Shown: one piece after another, positions 61,501-64,000 of the stretch | Layout of the letters: the number at the start of each line of letters is the position of its first letter | Numbering within the stretch: the stretch's first letter is position 1 | Source: Acorus gramineus | Taxonomy: Eukaryota > Streptophyta > Magnoliopsida > Acorales > Acoraceae | Assembly (NCBI GenBank): GCA_030737835.1 | Contig: JAUJYN010000036.1 | Coordinates: 1,178,001 to 1,242,000 of the forward strand | Reading direction: 5' to 3' | Length of the DNA stretch: 64,000 nt | The notes under the pieces: generated by a model | What the model saw: only the letters and a program-made list of their open reading frames with translations | Database searches by the model: none | Told to the model about the DNA's origin: nothing | Translations under genes and position numbers: made by a program

Positions 61501-62118
61501 ATGTGTTATGGTTAACAGTTGTTCCTCCCTGAGTGTCCCAAGAGCCTCCCTCCGGGAATGAGGGCGAGGGTGAGGTTGGTCGCGCCGTCGCGTGACCTTG
61601 TTGTCCTTTGGGTTTCTACCCATGTTTTTCCTTGAAAAGAAATTGCCTTAGTATTGAATTGTTGTGATGGTGTTTGGTTTCCAGCCACTCATTGAGCTTG
61701 TAGCTCCCTCGCGTACTGTTTCTTTTTCAGGGGCAATGATGGGCGTGGAGCTGGAGCTTCCCTGTGGCGGGGTTTGAGTGAGTGGAGTGTCCCGTCCGGC
61801 GGTTGGCGAGTGCGAGGATGTCAGCAGTCCTAGTGTCATTTATGTATTTGAAGTCGTGCGTGTTGCACTGGTTGTACTTTATTTGGACTAGACTTGGTTC
61901 TCACAGGACAGTGATTGTGTATTCGAGTCTGTAATATTATTTTTGTTTTACAGACTTATTGATATTTTTATGCTTCCGTATTTTAGTTGAACTATCGGTT
62001 ATCATTTTTTTGCTAGCTTTGTGTGTTATTTATTGAAGTCATTGTTGACCTCTTGTACTTGATAGCTGATACTTTATCTATTGCTACGTCTCGGGGACGG
62101 CTTCCCTGGGGCGTGACA
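58549..62118 (+). mobile_element. Nested solo LTR, family B, full length
   Basis: 3570 bp from TGTTATGCCTGTGTCATTTGG at 58549 to GGGGCGTGACA at 62118. The flanks TATTT (58544-58548) and TATTC (62119-62123) form a 4-of-5 target duplication. It is the best full plus-strand reference for the family B alpha LTR. It has the TTTCGGTATGG and TTGCAGATCTCG motifs, cassettes at about 61300-61600 and the inverted repeat near 61925-61955, but it lacks a C/G-rich block. That block is therefore not essential to the LTR body. Confidence 0.92.
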
Positions 62119-62134
62119 TATTCTAAGGATCATG

Positions 62135-63943
62135 TGTTATGCCTGTGTCATTTGGAGCCTTATATTTTTTCGATTGGAGTCGCTAAAATTTTAGTTTTTA
62201 GCTACCTGCGGGTGTTGGAGTAGTCTGATTGAAAATCTAACTGCATATTATGGGTCCTAGTACCGTTTAGTGCTACCCATAAAAATTTCATCAAACTCCG
62301 GTAACGTTTTAAAAAATATGCAGTTTCGAACCGTATCCGGGTTTTGAGAGTTCCTGGTTTGGTTGGTCGAATAGTGTGAGATATTTTTGATGATGTGGTT
62401 ACCTTTGGTAACCTTACCACCCCTTGCTTAGTGGTGAAGTAACCACTTGGTTATTTAGAGTGTTAGTGGGTGAGTTTAGGTTAGGTTCACCCCCACATTT
62501 TTCTCTTGCCCTCACCCCCACACAAGAGAGAAATCCCTCACTCTCTCTCTCTTTCACTCTCGTCTCTCCCTCTCCCTCTCTGTTTTTGTGTGTGTGTGTG
62601 TATGTTGTTAAAGAAGGAAAAGAAGAAGAAGAAGCACAAGAGAGACTGCATGAGTGTAGAGTTAACTCCTTGCGTCCGAGCGACGCATCTGCATGGGAGT
62701 TCAAGGGTATTTGATATCATCGGTATATGACTATCGAGAGTAGTCGACCTACGTGGTTCACATTGTATGCATGAAATCGTTCTCCCCTTGATCGGATCCG
62801 CGTTGAAGCTGTCTTGACAGAGGGCTCCCACTCGTAGGTACTACCGATGCGTTCGACAGATGTACAGATCATGGGAGTATACCAAGTAGAGGCTACTTGG
62901 GAGAGGGCTACCAGATGACGAAGGGTGTAGAGCCGTTGGATTTTCCCCCAATAGTCCTGTGTCACCCTTAGGAGTGAGGGTGAGGGTGAGTTGAAGTCAC
63001 GTGATCACGTGATCCCTTTTACCTGTCGAGCGTACTTCAGGTAAGTTTTGCCCAACGCCTCGAGGTATCGTAGCGACATCTCTACCTCGTAGCGGAGGGA
63101 CCGGTTGTATAGGTTATCCAGTAACACTAGGTGTTATGGTTGACCTTTGTTTCTCCCCGGGTGTCCCAGGAGTTTCCCTTCGGGGCAGGGGCGGTGGATG
63201 AAGTGAAGTCACGTCGCCGCGTGACCCATTCATTGTTCGTCTATTCACATAGTTGTTGGGTCCAGTCTGGTATCGATTTTCAAAGACATCGTTGGGCAGT
63301 TATCTCGATGTAGATAATCCAATAGTGTTGTGTGGACCAATAATTCCGCGTCTTTTCGACAAACGGTATGGTCTCTCCCCAAAAGTCCCAAAAGTCTCCC
63401 TCCGGGAGTGAGGGTGAGGGTGAGGTTGGTCGCGCCGCCACGTGACCTTGTTATCCTTTAGGTTTCTACCCATGTTTTTTCTTGAAAGGAAATTGCTTTA
63501 GTATTGAATTGTTGTAATGGTGTTTGGTTTCCAGCCACTCATATTGTTTCTCTTTCAGGGGCAGTGTTGGGCGTGGAGCTGGTGCTTCCCTGTGGCGGGG
63601 TTCGAGTGCGTGGAGTGTTCCATCCAGCGGTTGGCGAGTGCGAGGTTGTCAGCAGTCCTAGAGTCATGTATTTGTTAATCGTGCGTGTTTCACATGATGT
63701 ATTTTATTTGGATTAGACTTAGCTCTCACAGGATAGTGATTGTGTATTCGAGTCTGTAATAATGTTTTTGGTTTACAGACTAATTGATATTCTTATGCTT
63801 TCGCATTTTAGTTGAACTATCATTAATCATTGTTTTGCTAGCTTTGTGTGTTATTTATTGGAGTCGTTGTTGACCACTTGTACTTGATAGCTGATACTTT
63901 ATATTTTGCCACATCTTGGGGACGGCCGCCCTAGGGCATGACA
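62135..63943 (+). mobile_element. Nested solo LTR, family B
   Basis: 1809 bp from TGTTATGCCTGTGTCATTTGG at 62135 to GGGCATGACA at 63943, with an exact target duplication TCATG (62130-62134 and 63944-63948). It is about half the length of its neighbour 58549-62118: the upstream end and the 3' cassette part are present, and the middle is not. Two G-rich cassettes lie at about 62960-63440. Confidence 0.92.
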
Positions 63944-64000
63944 TCATGTCTTCATATGATATGATCCTCCTTGTGTCTGTATGCTATATATGAAATTTGG

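Larger units (their letters stand above)
57599..64000 (+). mobile_element. Outer family B LTR at the right edge, interrupted and running off the window
   Basis: It starts TGTTGTGCCTGTGTCATTTGG at 57599 (alpha end, with the first about 30 bases partly repeated). It reads 57599-58548, a short host piece at 62119-62134, and then 63944-64000. Two B LTRs have inserted within about 16 bp of each other. It contains C runs and (TC)n near 57970-58050 and a GGTAAGTC motif near 58360. No purine tract precedes the start, so it probably inserted on its own into the TE-type gene fragment. Confidence 0.85.

Overview
This window is plant nuclear DNA made almost entirely of transposable elements. The best marker is a set of Ty3/gypsy retrotransposon fossils of the chromovirus type, most like the Tekay (Del) clade. 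They have very long LTRs (about 1.6 to 4 kb), an initiator-methionine-tRNA primer site (TGGTATCAGAGC), a CCHC gag, the order protease-RT-RNase H-integrase, and a C-terminal chromodomain. A TRIM element and a plant mobile domain (PMD) fragment also point to a flowering plant with a large, repeat-rich genome. The species cannot be told. I see no intact host gene and no RNA gene.

Two LTR families recur. Family A LTRs begin TGTTATATATGTGTCAC. Family B LTRs begin TGTTRTGCCTGTGTCATTTGG and come with two kinds of upstream end (alpha and beta). Both end in GGGGCGTGACA and share a conserved body: an inverted repeat near the 3' end, G-rich cassettes (GAGGGTGAGGGTGAGG), and a C/G- and CpG-rich block in the middle.

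Layout. 1-15073: a family B LTR (+), begun before the window, holding two nests of solo LTRs (a B LTR with an A LTR inside it, 1397-6676; a reversed B LTR with a reversed A LTR inside it, 7540-14471). 15074-15733: a three-exon PMD fragment. 15725-27171: a family A element (-) with a solo A LTR in its pol region. 27172-27936: a B LTR fragment (+). 27933-40047: the best-preserved family A element (-), in an LTR-internal-LTR arrangement preceded by the gag/primer-site end of a second copy. 40048-52748: an old family B element (-) with two nested B LTRs. 52749-56082: A and B LTR fragments (-). 56083-56645: a TRIM. 56646-57598: exons of a TE-type plant protein. 57599-64000: another B LTR (+) with two nested solo LTRs, running off the window.

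The genes do not form a working pathway. What can be read is history: repeated insertion (exact 5-bp target duplications survive at several solo LTRs), LTR-LTR recombination that left solo LTRs and a tandem element, inversions, and growth of tandem repeats inside LTRs. The most interesting unexplained items are the conserved LTR inverted repeat, a roughly 119-bp short repeat with a 9-bp target duplication, the exchange of LTR upstream ends, and the PMD fragment with two clean introns. All similarity levels and ages given are judged by eye.
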